This document shows, one piece after another, positions 1 to 5,758 of a stretch of DNA of 34,005 nucleotides. The position numbers and the translations under genes were made by a program. Position 1 is the first letter of the stretch. Every line of letters begins with the position of its first letter. This DNA comes from an uncultured Bacteroidota bacterium (lineage in GTDB: Bacteria > Bacteroidota > Bacteroidia > Chitinophagales > Chitinophagaceae). Location of the stretch: the NCBI GenBank assembly GCA_937928385.1, contig CALEZD010000100.1:1-34005 (forward strand), in the 5' to 3' direction. The notes under the pieces were generated by a model, which had not been told where the DNA came from, searched no databases, and saw nothing but the letters and a program-made list of their open reading frames with translations.

Positions 1-695
1 TCACTTAGCTTCTTCATCAGTGGGGCGTTACCCATGCTATAGACACCATCAGTAGCCAGGTTGTATGTATTCGGGCCGGTAAACCACTGGTTGATATTCA
101 TCATCAGTTTCCTGTTGATAGTCTTTCCACCCAGTACCTGCAGGGCAGCTTTTGTACCTGCCTTTACCATGAATCCGTTTTTACCAATATGCATTGCATA
201 ACCCAATTGGCCGCTGGTATCTATCCAATGCCCTTCCAGTTTCAGAAAGTGGTATCCGCCGCCCATCATATCAGGCCATCCCATATTAACGTTCTCAGCT
301 GTAGCCGGCAAAGAATTGGAGATGTTCTGCACTTCATCCAGGCCAATGTGGAAGGACACAGAATCATAAATTATTGCGGGCACATTCCTGAACGTAAAAT
401 TCACAGACTGTTGTGCATCTACATATATTATTGTATCTGAAGCATATTTCACCATCCCGTCCTTATATAGCCTGAACCTGCTGAGGTAATAATGAACTTT
501 ACTAATACTATATACATTCCCGGCCGCATTTGTATACATTAAACTATCAAAGAATAGTTTCTTGCCATCTACGTGATAACCCATGTTAATTGCCAGGTTG
601 CCTGCAGTTGGTGCAGGAATTACATCCTTTTTCTCCTTACGACAGGAAGCTAATGCAGCCACTGCCAGTATCAACGCTAAGTACTTGCTTTTCAT
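1..695 (-). CDS. MbnP-like lipoprotein (partial, C-terminal end outside window)
   Basis: Reading on the minus strand from the ATG at 695, the frame stays open to the left edge, giving 231 codons and no stop, so the C-terminus is missing. The start has a lipoprotein signal with lipobox LASC, lipid Cys at residue 18, so the protein is probably anchored in a membrane facing the periplasm or outside. Residues 52-72 (YTNAAGNVYSISKVHYYLS) and 136-155 (NMGWPDMM, then GGGYHFLKLEG) look like the MbnP family found beside MbnH diheme enzymes. In methanotrophs MbnP is a copper-linked partner in which MbnH oxidises a tryptophan; W140 lies in the most conserved-looking block and is a candidate, but I cannot align it. 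It starts 28 bp after the mbnH-like gene, so the two are probably co-transcribed. Family call is from memory of motifs. Confidence 0.72.
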   Translation of the reverse strand, partial: MKSKYLALILAVAALASCRKEKKDVIPAPTAGNLAINMGYHVDGKKLFFDSLMYTNAAGNVYSISKVHYYLSRFRLYKDGMVKYASDTIIYVDAQQSVNFTFRNVPAIIYDSVSFHIGLDEVQNISNSLPATAENVNMGWPDMMGGGYHFLKLEGHWIDTSGQLGYAMHIGKNGFMVKAGTKAALQVLGGKTINRKLMMNINQWFTGPNTYNLATDGVYSMGNAPLMKKLS

Positions 696-723
696 ATTTG
701 TACATTTTCTAAAAATCATTCTA

Positions 724-1773
724 TCAGTAAGCAGGTTTGCTGAAAGCTGTGTCGGTAATAAAGGTTTCATCTGTGAGTGTTTTCAGGAACGCGACCAGTT
801 GTTGTTTTTCAACAGAGTTCAGGTTCAAACCGTTTTCTTTGCCTTCTTTAGTCATTATCGGGTCTACATTGCTCACCCGTTTCACCTGGTGATCATAAAA
901 ATCAACCACTTCCTCCAGAGATGTAAATCTGCCATCGTGCATGTAAAATTTACGCAACGCCACATTGCGTAGGTTAGGCGTTCTGAATTTACCGAGGTCG
1001 TTCGGGACTTTGGTAACGTTATAGTACCCTTTATCCATTTCCTTAGCATAAATACTATCCAGGCCGGTATTATGCATTTGTCCATCTGTAGTAATCATGG
1101 CAGTATGGCAATGGAAGCAATCCCCTTTCTCTGAAAAGAATATCCTCATACCCATCTCTTCATTATATGTAAGTCGTTCCGCGCCCTTCATATACCTGTC
1201 GTACTTAGTATCTTTCGATATCATGGTACGTGTAAACTGGGCCAGCGCGTAAGCTATTTCATGATGGGTGATATAGTCCACCCCGAAATACAGCTTGAAT
1301 AACTTCCTGTACTTCTCGCTATTGTTTATTTTTTCAAGGTTAGTAGCAAAGAACTCCTGTGTTTCAAACAGCATTACATCTTCCAGCGTACCCGTTTTTG
1401 AACCATCCCACATAAATTTTCCATGCCATGCCAGGTTGACATGTGAAAGGACAGGCATATTGTTAACCATACCGGGAATAGTAAATCCATGCGACTGGAG
1501 ATGGCAACTTGCGCATGCCCTGCCATCATTTGAAAGTATGTTATCATAATACAACATACGCCCCAGTTCTATCCGCTCTACATAAGGAGGGTTATCTTCG
1601 GGAATATACATCTCTGGGAAGTGTACCGGTTTAACAATCTCGTATGGGGTTAATTTATAAGTAGTGTCCTGCGTAACAACCGGCGGGGTAGGCTCCTTTT
1701 TGCATGAGACGGCCAAAACTATCAATACAACTATACTTGCAGAACAAAGCATTATTTTTTGGCCGATTCGCAT
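724..1773 (-). CDS. MbnH-like diheme cytochrome (CcP/MauG superfamily)
   Basis: A 349-aa protein with a lipoprotein signal (lipobox LAVSC, lipid Cys 24) and two c-type heme motifs, CASCH at residues 87-91 and CFHCH at 219-223. The C-terminal stretch GKFRTPNLRNVALRKFYMHDGRF (261-283, with MHDGRF at 278-283) is the hallmark of the bacterial diheme peroxidase/MauG superfamily. In that superfamily members either reduce peroxide or oxidise a partner protein. The gene next to it encodes a MbnP-like lipoprotein, which favours the partner-oxidising MbnH branch over a plain peroxidase. The upstream region carries a Crp/Fnr-type dyad at 1826-1837 and a perfect inverted repeat at 1849-1874, both shared with NO and N2O reduction genes in this window, so expression is likely tied to low oxygen or NO. 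Confidence 0.82.
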   Translation of the reverse strand: MRIGQKIMLCSASIVVLIVLAVSCKKEPTPPVVTQDTTYKLTPYEIVKPVHFPEMYIPEDNPPYVERIELGRMLYYDNILSNDGRACASCHLQSHGFTIPGMVNNMPVLSHVNLAWHGKFMWDGSKTGTLEDVMLFETQEFFATNLEKINNSEKYRKLFKLYFGVDYITHHEIAYALAQFTRTMISKDTKYDRYMKGAERLTYNEEMGMRIFFSEKGDCFHCHTAMITTDGQMHNTGLDSIYAKEMDKGYYNVTKVPNDLGKFRTPNLRNVALRKFYMHDGRFTSLEEVVDFYDHQVKRVSNVDPIMTKEGKENGLNLNSVEKQQLVAFLKTLTDETFITDTAFSKPAY

Positions 1774-1794
1774 ATCTCCTGTTAGTTATGTATG

Positions 1795-1837
1795 TAAAGT
1801 TGTTTTTAAAAACTCATTTCAGACATGACGAAAGTCA
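1795..1837 (-). promoter_or_regulatory. Crp/Fnr-type site and -7-like box of mbnH-mbnP
   Basis: The dyad TGAC-GAAA-GTCA occupies 1826-1837. On the minus strand CAACTTTA (1802 down to 1795) resembles the Bacteroidota -7 box TAnnTTTG. The dyad centre is 29.5 nt from the first base of that box, the same distance as in four other promoters of this window. This fits class II activation near -41.5. The regulator itself is not encoded here. Confidence 0.6.
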
Positions 1838-1848
1838 CCAAAAGAGCC

Positions 1849-1874
1849 AATAAAAGATATTTCAATCTTTTATT
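1849..1874. promoter_or_regulatory. Perfect inverted repeat, candidate Rrf2/NsrR-type operator
   Basis: AATAAAAGAT (1849-1858), six bases, ATCTTTTATT (1865-1874); the 10-bp arms are perfect. The same element occurs at 7089-7114 (perfect) and 8093-8118 (one mismatch), which flank the hemerythrin-rrf2 pair. It lies upstream of the mbnH Crp/Fnr-type site. The link to the Rrf2 protein encoded at 7640 is inference from position. Confidence 0.6.
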
Positions 1875-1940
1875 AAGTCGAATAGGTTTGCAATATGAAA
1901 AAGCTATTCTTGTTTTTATACTCGCATCTGTGATCATGGA

Positions 1941-2048
1941 ATGATGGCGAGTGAACAATGGGTGAATGAACTGGAAACACCTGCGAAAATGGAGATAATT
2001 GAATCAGCTGTTTTTGGCATGACGGTGATATTGCTGATAAGAAGTTGA
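1941..2048 (+). other. Possible small ORF or gene remnant behind an orphan + strand promoter
   Basis: After the inverted repeat at 1849-1874, the + strand has TAGGTTTG (1883-1890), a full match to TAnnTTTG, followed by ATG at 1895. That ATG opens only a 12-codon frame (stop 1931-1933). A second frame, 1941-2048, codes 35 residues and ends with a hydrophobic stretch (VFGMTVILLIRS). A third frame across 1894-1937 reads as a signal-like hydrophobic segment (KAILVFILASVI). This mixture could be a frameshifted remnant of one small membrane protein, or chance. No other gene lies between 1774 and 2070. Confidence 0.2.
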
Positions 2049-2070
2049 ATTTCAAAACACAATAACGGCT

Positions 2071-2436
2071 TTACCCCGCTTCGTATATCACACCCGATGT
2101 AGGTGTCTCGTGCAGTTCTATTCTTTTAAGCCCCGCTACAAGGGGCTTTATCTTTTCCCACAGCCATTTGGCCAGTAGCTCACATGTAGGGTTATCAAGC
2201 CCTTCAATTTCATTCAGAAATTTATGATCGACGAGTTCCACTACTGATTTTATTTTTTGCTTTAATTCTGCAAAATCGGCTACCCAGCCGGTATGCACAT
2301 CTATTGGCCCTGTTATATACACTTTCAGCCTGTAGGTGTGCCCGTGTACATTGCGGCATTTATGGCCTTCAGGTACATTGGGCAAAAAGTGTGCGGAATC
2401 GAATGTCAGTTCTTTAAAAATTGTGGCTACCTGCAT
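2071..2436 (-). CDS. queD: 6-carboxy-5,6,7,8-tetrahydropterin synthase (QueD)
   Basis: A 121-aa protein of the PTPS/QueD family, which makes 6-carboxytetrahydropterin from dihydroneopterin triphosphate in the queuosine pathway. The three zinc-binding histidines are visible: H16 in FDSAHF, and H31 and H33 in CRNVHGHTY. C27 is the expected catalytic cysteine, D70-H71 (DHKFLNE) the catalytic pair, and E110 in the C-terminal ELHETPTSG motif the pterin anchor. Length is typical. It follows the YhbP-like gene by 7 bp on the same strand, so it probably shares the operon promoter at 3332-3374, which is an unexpected place for a queuosine gene. Assignment to QueD over other PTPS members rests on general resemblance. 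Confidence 0.88.
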   Translation of the reverse strand: MQVATIFKELTFDSAHFLPNVPEGHKCRNVHGHTYRLKVYITGPIDVHTGWVADFAELKQKIKSVVELVDHKFLNEIEGLDNPTCELLAKWLWEKIKPLVAGLKRIELHETPTSGVIYEAG

Positions 2437-2443
2437 ATCCTGT

Positions 2444-2872
2444 CTAATTCAGTGCTTTTTCCCAGTTATACTTTTGTCTTATACCTTTCATTGTCCGGGT
2501 AAATTTCAGATTATCAAACATTACAACGAAAAGTTCCCCCGGTATCAATAGGGCAAGCGGATATCGCTTATAATAAGCCTTTTCGGCTATGTCACTCAAT
2601 GTCTTATCTGTTACTATCCTACCGCAAAACTGTATACCGGCATTGTCCAATCCACTCTTAGATGAATAATATATAGTGCCTGCTACCGCAACGTCGTGTT
2701 GCAGTGTAGTGCTATGCAGCGATGATTTTGATGATTTGAATATAACGCCTCCCGCATCGGGCATACAGGCGTAGAGGCAATTGAAACAATGGGGCAATGC
2801 ATCCTTTATGTAACACACTGCCGCTACCTTATTTTCCTTTATGAACTTTGATATTTCTTCTGGACAGAGCAT
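2444..2872 (-). CDS. YhbP-like (UPF0306) protein, FMN-binding split-barrel fold
   Basis: A 142-aa protein resembling E. coli YhbP and other pyridoxamine-phosphate-oxidase-like split-barrel proteins: AVAGTIYY near residues 62-69, IQFCGRIV, EKAYYKRYPLA and LKFTRTMKG follow the order seen in that family. Members are expected to bind flavin, but the substrate is unknown. Residues 20-36 hold an unusual cysteine group (C20, C29, C32, C36, in ALPHCFNCLYACM), which might bind metal or form disulfides. The start overlaps the end of the thioesterase gene by 44 bp; no better downstream start exists, so translation may be coupled. It lies in an operon whose promoter has the same Crp/Fnr-type site as the denitrification genes. 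Confidence 0.68.
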   Translation of the reverse strand: MLCPEEISKFIKENKVAAVCYIKDALPHCFNCLYACMPDAGGVIFKSSKSSLHSTTLQHDVAVAGTIYYSSKSGLDNAGIQFCGRIVTDKTLSDIAEKAYYKRYPLALLIPGELFVVMFDNLKFTRTMKGIRQKYNWEKALN

Positions 2873-3311
2873 CCTTATAATTTGATTTTTCTTCCACTGT
2901 TTCGGGCTTTAGTTTCGGCACTAACGTCGGGTTAGCATTATCATCCAAGGCCACAAATATGAAATACGCATCGCTGATGGGATACACCTCACCGCTCAAC
3001 ACCTTCCTCGACCATGCCCTTACGTGTATTTCCATTGATTTATCGAAAGACCTGGTCACTTTGGCGTTAATAGCTATTATATCACCCACTTTTGTCGGGT
3101 TTTTAAATTCCACTTTGTCAATAGACACTGTAACAGCTATTCTGCCGGCATGTGTCTGCGCACATATTGCGGATGCTGTATCCATCCATTGCACCAATCT
3201 CCCTCCCTGCAACATGCCCATCGGGTTTGCATCGTTCGGGTAAACTACTTCGGTCATTATTGTTTCAGATGCTGATGGTGATTTATCTGTTAGCTGTTTT
3301 TTATTATTCAT
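2829..3311 (-). CDS. Hotdog-fold acyl-CoA thioesterase (YciA/BFIT type)
   Basis: I place the start at 3311 (MNNKKQLTDKSPS), giving about 160 aa; a longer frame from 3368 would run through the -7-like box at 3332-3339 and the dyad at 3363-3374. The protein carries the hotdog thioesterase block NDANPMGMLQGGRLVQWMD, with the Asn-Asp and Gly-Gly positions typical of YciA-like enzymes, then AVTVSIDKVEFKNPTKVGDII and VRAWSRK. Such enzymes hydrolyse cytosolic acyl-CoA to free acid and CoA. It is the first gene of an apparent operon with the YhbP-like gene and queD. Confidence 0.85.
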   Translation of the reverse strand: MNNKKQLTDKSPSASETIMTEVVYPNDANPMGMLQGGRLVQWMDTASAICAQTHAGRIAVTVSIDKVEFKNPTKVGDIIAINAKVTRSFDKSMEIHVRAWSRKVLSGEVYPISDAYFIFVALDDNANPTLVPKLKPETVEEKSNYKDALSRRNIKVHKGK

Positions 3312-3331
3312 AGCTATCCAAAAAGTGAATG

Positions 3332-3374
3332 CAAAGTTGTCGTAAAAAAATATCCGGCTGTATGACAAGTATCA
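3332..3374 (-). promoter_or_regulatory. Crp/Fnr-type site and -7-like box of the thioesterase operon
   Basis: TGAC-AAGT-ATCA (3363-3374) with CAACTTTG on the minus strand (3339 down to 3332), one mismatch from TAnnTTTG. Centre-to-box distance is 29.5 nt, as at the other four promoters. The implied 5' leader before the ATG at 3311 is short, about 15 nt. Confidence 0.55.
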
Positions 3375-3406
3375 TCTTTTGGTGAATAAAAACAGGAAAG
3401 ATGATA
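3370..3406. repeat. Inverted repeat between divergent promoters
   Basis: TATCATCTTT (3370-3379) and AAAGATGATA (3397-3406) form perfect 10-bp arms 17 bp apart. Each arm overlaps one of the two Crp/Fnr-type dyads of this divergent region. The half-site TATCATCTTT recurs in front of norC (5293-5302), and its ATCTTT core is shared with the inverted repeat at 1849, 7089 and 8093. It may be a second regulator's half-site. Confidence 0.4.
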
Positions 3407-3444
3407 TTTATCACCATGCAGGCACATAAATAACGCCACATTTG
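3402..3444 (+). promoter_or_regulatory. Crp/Fnr-type site and -7-like box of the 592-aa gene
   Basis: TGAT-ATTT-ATCA (3402-3413), a core match to the FNR/DNR consensus TTGAT-N4-ATCAA, followed by CACATTTG (3437-3444), one mismatch from TAnnTTTG. Spacing from dyad centre to box is 29.5 nt. The start codon follows at 3483, giving a leader of about 30 nt. Confidence 0.6.
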
Positions 3445-3482
3445 CTAGCCGCCCGCTCACATTAACCTCTCTGTATATAATT

Positions 3483-5261
3483 ATGTCTGAACTACATACA
3501 TTTCACATCCCGGTATTAGGACTGGGATACTCTATAGATACACCTGTAAAGGTTGCACGCTTCGGCATTTCATCGGTAATGTCCATTATGGACGATGAAT
3601 TACTGGAACTCATGAGGAAGTTTTATTGCACAAAAACCGGGGCTGTATATAAACCTATAGAAAAGCAAGAACATGATGCACGCGCGAGAAGAATAACCAC
3701 CTACCTGGATATAGTGAGTGATATAGTTACTTCGCAAATAACTATGCTGAAAGAATTACCATTTGGGCAGGGCAATGAGCTCGATAAATATTTCGAATTA
3801 CTACCCGAAAACTCTGCTCTGAAGTTAAAGTATAAGCAAATGTTGAGTATGCAGGATAGCCTGCCAAAAAGCCGTGAGGAACAGGAACTACGGGACGCGG
3901 TAGCTCCGGGCAGTATTGATGTCAACATCATGGCCAAAGTAGATAAGCTGAACCAGGACAAAGCAGGCCAACCACTTCCCCAGGAATTTTCAGATGCGTT
4001 GTCGGCACTCAGGGGTTTTGCCAACAGCAAGCTCACATCCTCGGTTGTCATTTCGGCAGGTTATAACCCCAGACTGTATGCTTATCTTGAAAACTTCAAT
4101 GACTTCTTTCCTGATGAACAAGGCAGGCTAAAAAAGAAGGTAATATTGAAAGTCAGCGACTATCGCTCAGCATTGGTGCAGGGAAAAATATTCGCTAAAA
4201 AAGGCATCTGGGTATCTGAGTTCAGGATAGAATCGGGATTGAACTGCGGTGGTCATGCATTTGCCACCGACGGCTTGCTACTGGGACCAATACTGGAAGA
4301 TTTTAAAAACAACCGTAATGCATTAACCGCAGAGTTATTTGAATTGTGTACCACAGCACAAAACAGTAAAGGCATAACACCTTTTAATGAATGTCCCCCA
4401 CTGAAACTAACCGTACAAGGCGGAATAGGCACTGCTGAAGAGCAGGAATTCCTCATGACACATTACCACCTGGACCGCACCGGCTGGGGCAGTCCTTTTC
4501 TGCTGGTGCCCGAAGCTACCAATGTAGATAAACTGACTATAGAGCAATTGGCAACAGCAAAAAAAGATGATTATTACCTCAGCCATGCTTCCCCGTTGGG
4601 TGTGCCGTTCAACAACTTCAGGAAGAGTACTGCTGAAATACAAAGAAAAGAACGTATTGATAAGGGCAGGCCGGGAAGTCCCTGCTACAAAAAAATGCTG
4701 GTGTCTAACACCGAGTTTACCGCAGAACCCATCTGCACAGCATCGCGCCTGTACCAACACCTGAAAATAAAACAACTGAAGGAACAAGAACTGCCGGACG
4801 AGCAATACAATACTGAGTATAATAAAATAATAGAAAAAGATTGTCTTTGTGAAGGGCTTACAGTACCTGCCCTGTTAAAGGAAGATATACCCGTGCCACA
4901 CAACCTCAACGCCGTAACAATATGCCCCGGCCCCAACCTGGCTTATTTTTCAGGTATATTCTCTTTGGCTGACATGATAGGACATATCTATGGCAGGAAA
5001 AATATTTTGAACACACTACCCCGTCCTCATATGTTTGTCAACGAACTACTGTTGTACATCAGTTACCTGAAAGAGGCGGCAGGAGAACTTAACCTGAACA
5101 CAAAACGGAGCAAATACCTGAATTCATTCAAAGCGAACTTGCAGGAAGGCATTACATACTATCAGAAGCTGGCGCAGCAGTTTATTCTGTCTATGCAAAA
5201 TGATTTAAGCATGGCTGAAAAAGAACTGCAAGCCGTTTATATACCTGCTGCAACCACCTGA
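3483..5261 (+). CDS. Uncharacterised 592-aa protein in the NO-reduction locus
   Basis: I do not recognise this protein. It has no signal peptide or membrane segment, so it should be cytosolic. Several blocks resemble flavin-binding TIM-barrel enzymes of the nitronate monooxygenase type: VVISAGYNP, GLNCGGHAFATDGLL and VQGGIGTAEEQEF, in an order that could be barrel strands. That is a weak resemblance only. Cysteines sit in otherwise conserved-looking motifs (GLNCGGHAF, GRPGSPCYKKML, EPICTASRLY, KDCLCEGL, ITICPGPNLAYF), which could ligate a metal or iron-sulfur cluster. The last part (about residues 480-592) is helical with a basic and acidic pattern. It stands alone between the divergent promoter region and norC, 90 bp upstream of norC, and has its own Crp/Fnr-type promoter at 3402-3444. 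This context suggests a role in nitrogen-oxide metabolism or protection from it. Confidence 0.6.
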   Translation: MSELHTFHIPVLGLGYSIDTPVKVARFGISSVMSIMDDELLELMRKFYCTKTGAVYKPIEKQEHDARARRITTYLDIVSDIVTSQITMLKELPFGQGNELDKYFELLPENSALKLKYKQMLSMQDSLPKSREEQELRDAVAPGSIDVNIMAKVDKLNQDKAGQPLPQEFSDALSALRGFANSKLTSSVVISAGYNPRLYAYLENFNDFFPDEQGRLKKKVILKVSDYRSALVQGKIFAKKGIWVSEFRIESGLNCGGHAFATDGLLLGPILEDFKNNRNALTAELFELCTTAQNSKGITPFNECPPLKLTVQGGIGTAEEQEFLMTHYHLDRTGWGSPFLLVPEATNVDKLTIEQLATAKKDDYYLSHASPLGVPFNNFRKSTAEIQRKERIDKGRPGSPCYKKMLVSNTEFTAEPICTASRLYQHLKIKQLKEQELPDEQYNTEYNKIIEKDCLCEGLTVPALLKEDIPVPHNLNAVTICPGPNLAYFSGIFSLADMIGHIYGRKNILNTLPRPHMFVNELLLYISYLKEAAGELNLNTKRSKYLNSFKANLQEGITYYQKLAQQFILSMQNDLSMAEKELQAVYIPAATT

Positions 5262-5285
5262 CATGTTCCTTATCAGGTTCAAACA

Positions 5286-5328
5286 TGATGATTATCATCT
5301 TTTAAGGGAACCGTCATTTCTATTTTTA
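5286..5328 (+). promoter_or_regulatory. Crp/Fnr-type site and -7-like box of norCB
   Basis: TGAT-GATT-ATCA (5286-5297) with TATTTTTA (5321-5328), one mismatch from TAnnTTTG; spacing centre to box 29.5 nt. The dyad's right half runs into TATCATCTTTT (5293-5303), the half-site also seen at 3370. This gap of 90 bp holds nothing else. Confidence 0.62.
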
Positions 5329-5351
5329 CACCGCTACATCGCGATACAGGA

Positions 5352-5756
5352 ATGTTAAGACTGGTATGGGGAATATTATTTACTGCATTTTGCCTCTACA
5401 CAGGTTGGGTGTATCTGTATTGCGATGAAAAAACAGAAATAGTACAGAACAACCCATCGGTAACCAAGGGCTGGCAACTGTGGCAGCAGAAAAATTGCCA
5501 GAGTTGCCACCAACTATACGGCCTTGGGGGCTACATGGGTCCCGACCTGACAAACATTGCCGGCGACAGCAGCAAAGGCAGGCCATATATGCACACTTTT
5601 ATTAAATACGGCACGGGGAAAATGCCTGCTTATAATATGACCGATGAGGAAGTGTCCCAGGTTATAGACTTCCTGGAATGGGTAGATAAAAGCGGTGTAG
5701 CCAGGGTGCCCGAAGAGGCTGTGCATTGGACCGGCACATATATCATAGAAAAATAG
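5352..5756 (+). CDS. norC: Nitric oxide reductase cytochrome c subunit (NorC)
   Basis: A 134-aa protein with one N-terminal membrane anchor (about residues 5-23) and a single c-type heme motif CQSCH at 49-53. The downstream GLGGYMGPDLTNIA block and GTGKMPAY (candidate axial Met 91) match NorC and related membrane monoheme cytochromes. It passes electrons to the catalytic subunit NorB, whose gene begins two bases after the norC stop. Length is slightly below that of proteobacterial NorC. Expression is probably driven by the Crp/Fnr-type promoter at 5286-5328. Confidence 0.88.
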   Translation: MLRLVWGILFTAFCLYTGWVYLYCDEKTEIVQNNPSVTKGWQLWQQKNCQSCHQLYGLGGYMGPDLTNIAGDSSKGRPYMHTFIKYGTGKMPAYNMTDEEVSQVIDFLEWVDKSGVARVPEEAVHWTGTYIIEK

Positions 5757-5758
5757 AC

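Noticed and set aside
583..972. + strand open frame over the mbnP-mbnH junction
   Set aside because: It lies opposite two well-supported genes and has no recognisable features.
724..1773. Calling the diheme protein a plain cytochrome c peroxidase
   Set aside because: The adjacent MbnP-like gene makes the MbnH branch more likely; the heme motifs alone cannot decide.
1873..2055. 60-codon minus-strand frame between mbnH and queD
   Set aside because: No family features; the intergenic promoter elements explain the region better.
4556..4575. AAAAGATGATTA resembling the Rrf2-type half-site
   Set aside because: It is inside a coding region, has no second arm, and encodes a Lys-Asp-Asp-Tyr run.
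3483..5261. Naming the 592-aa protein a nitronate monooxygenase
   Set aside because: The resemblance is limited to short glycine-rich motifs and the length is far above that family's usual length.
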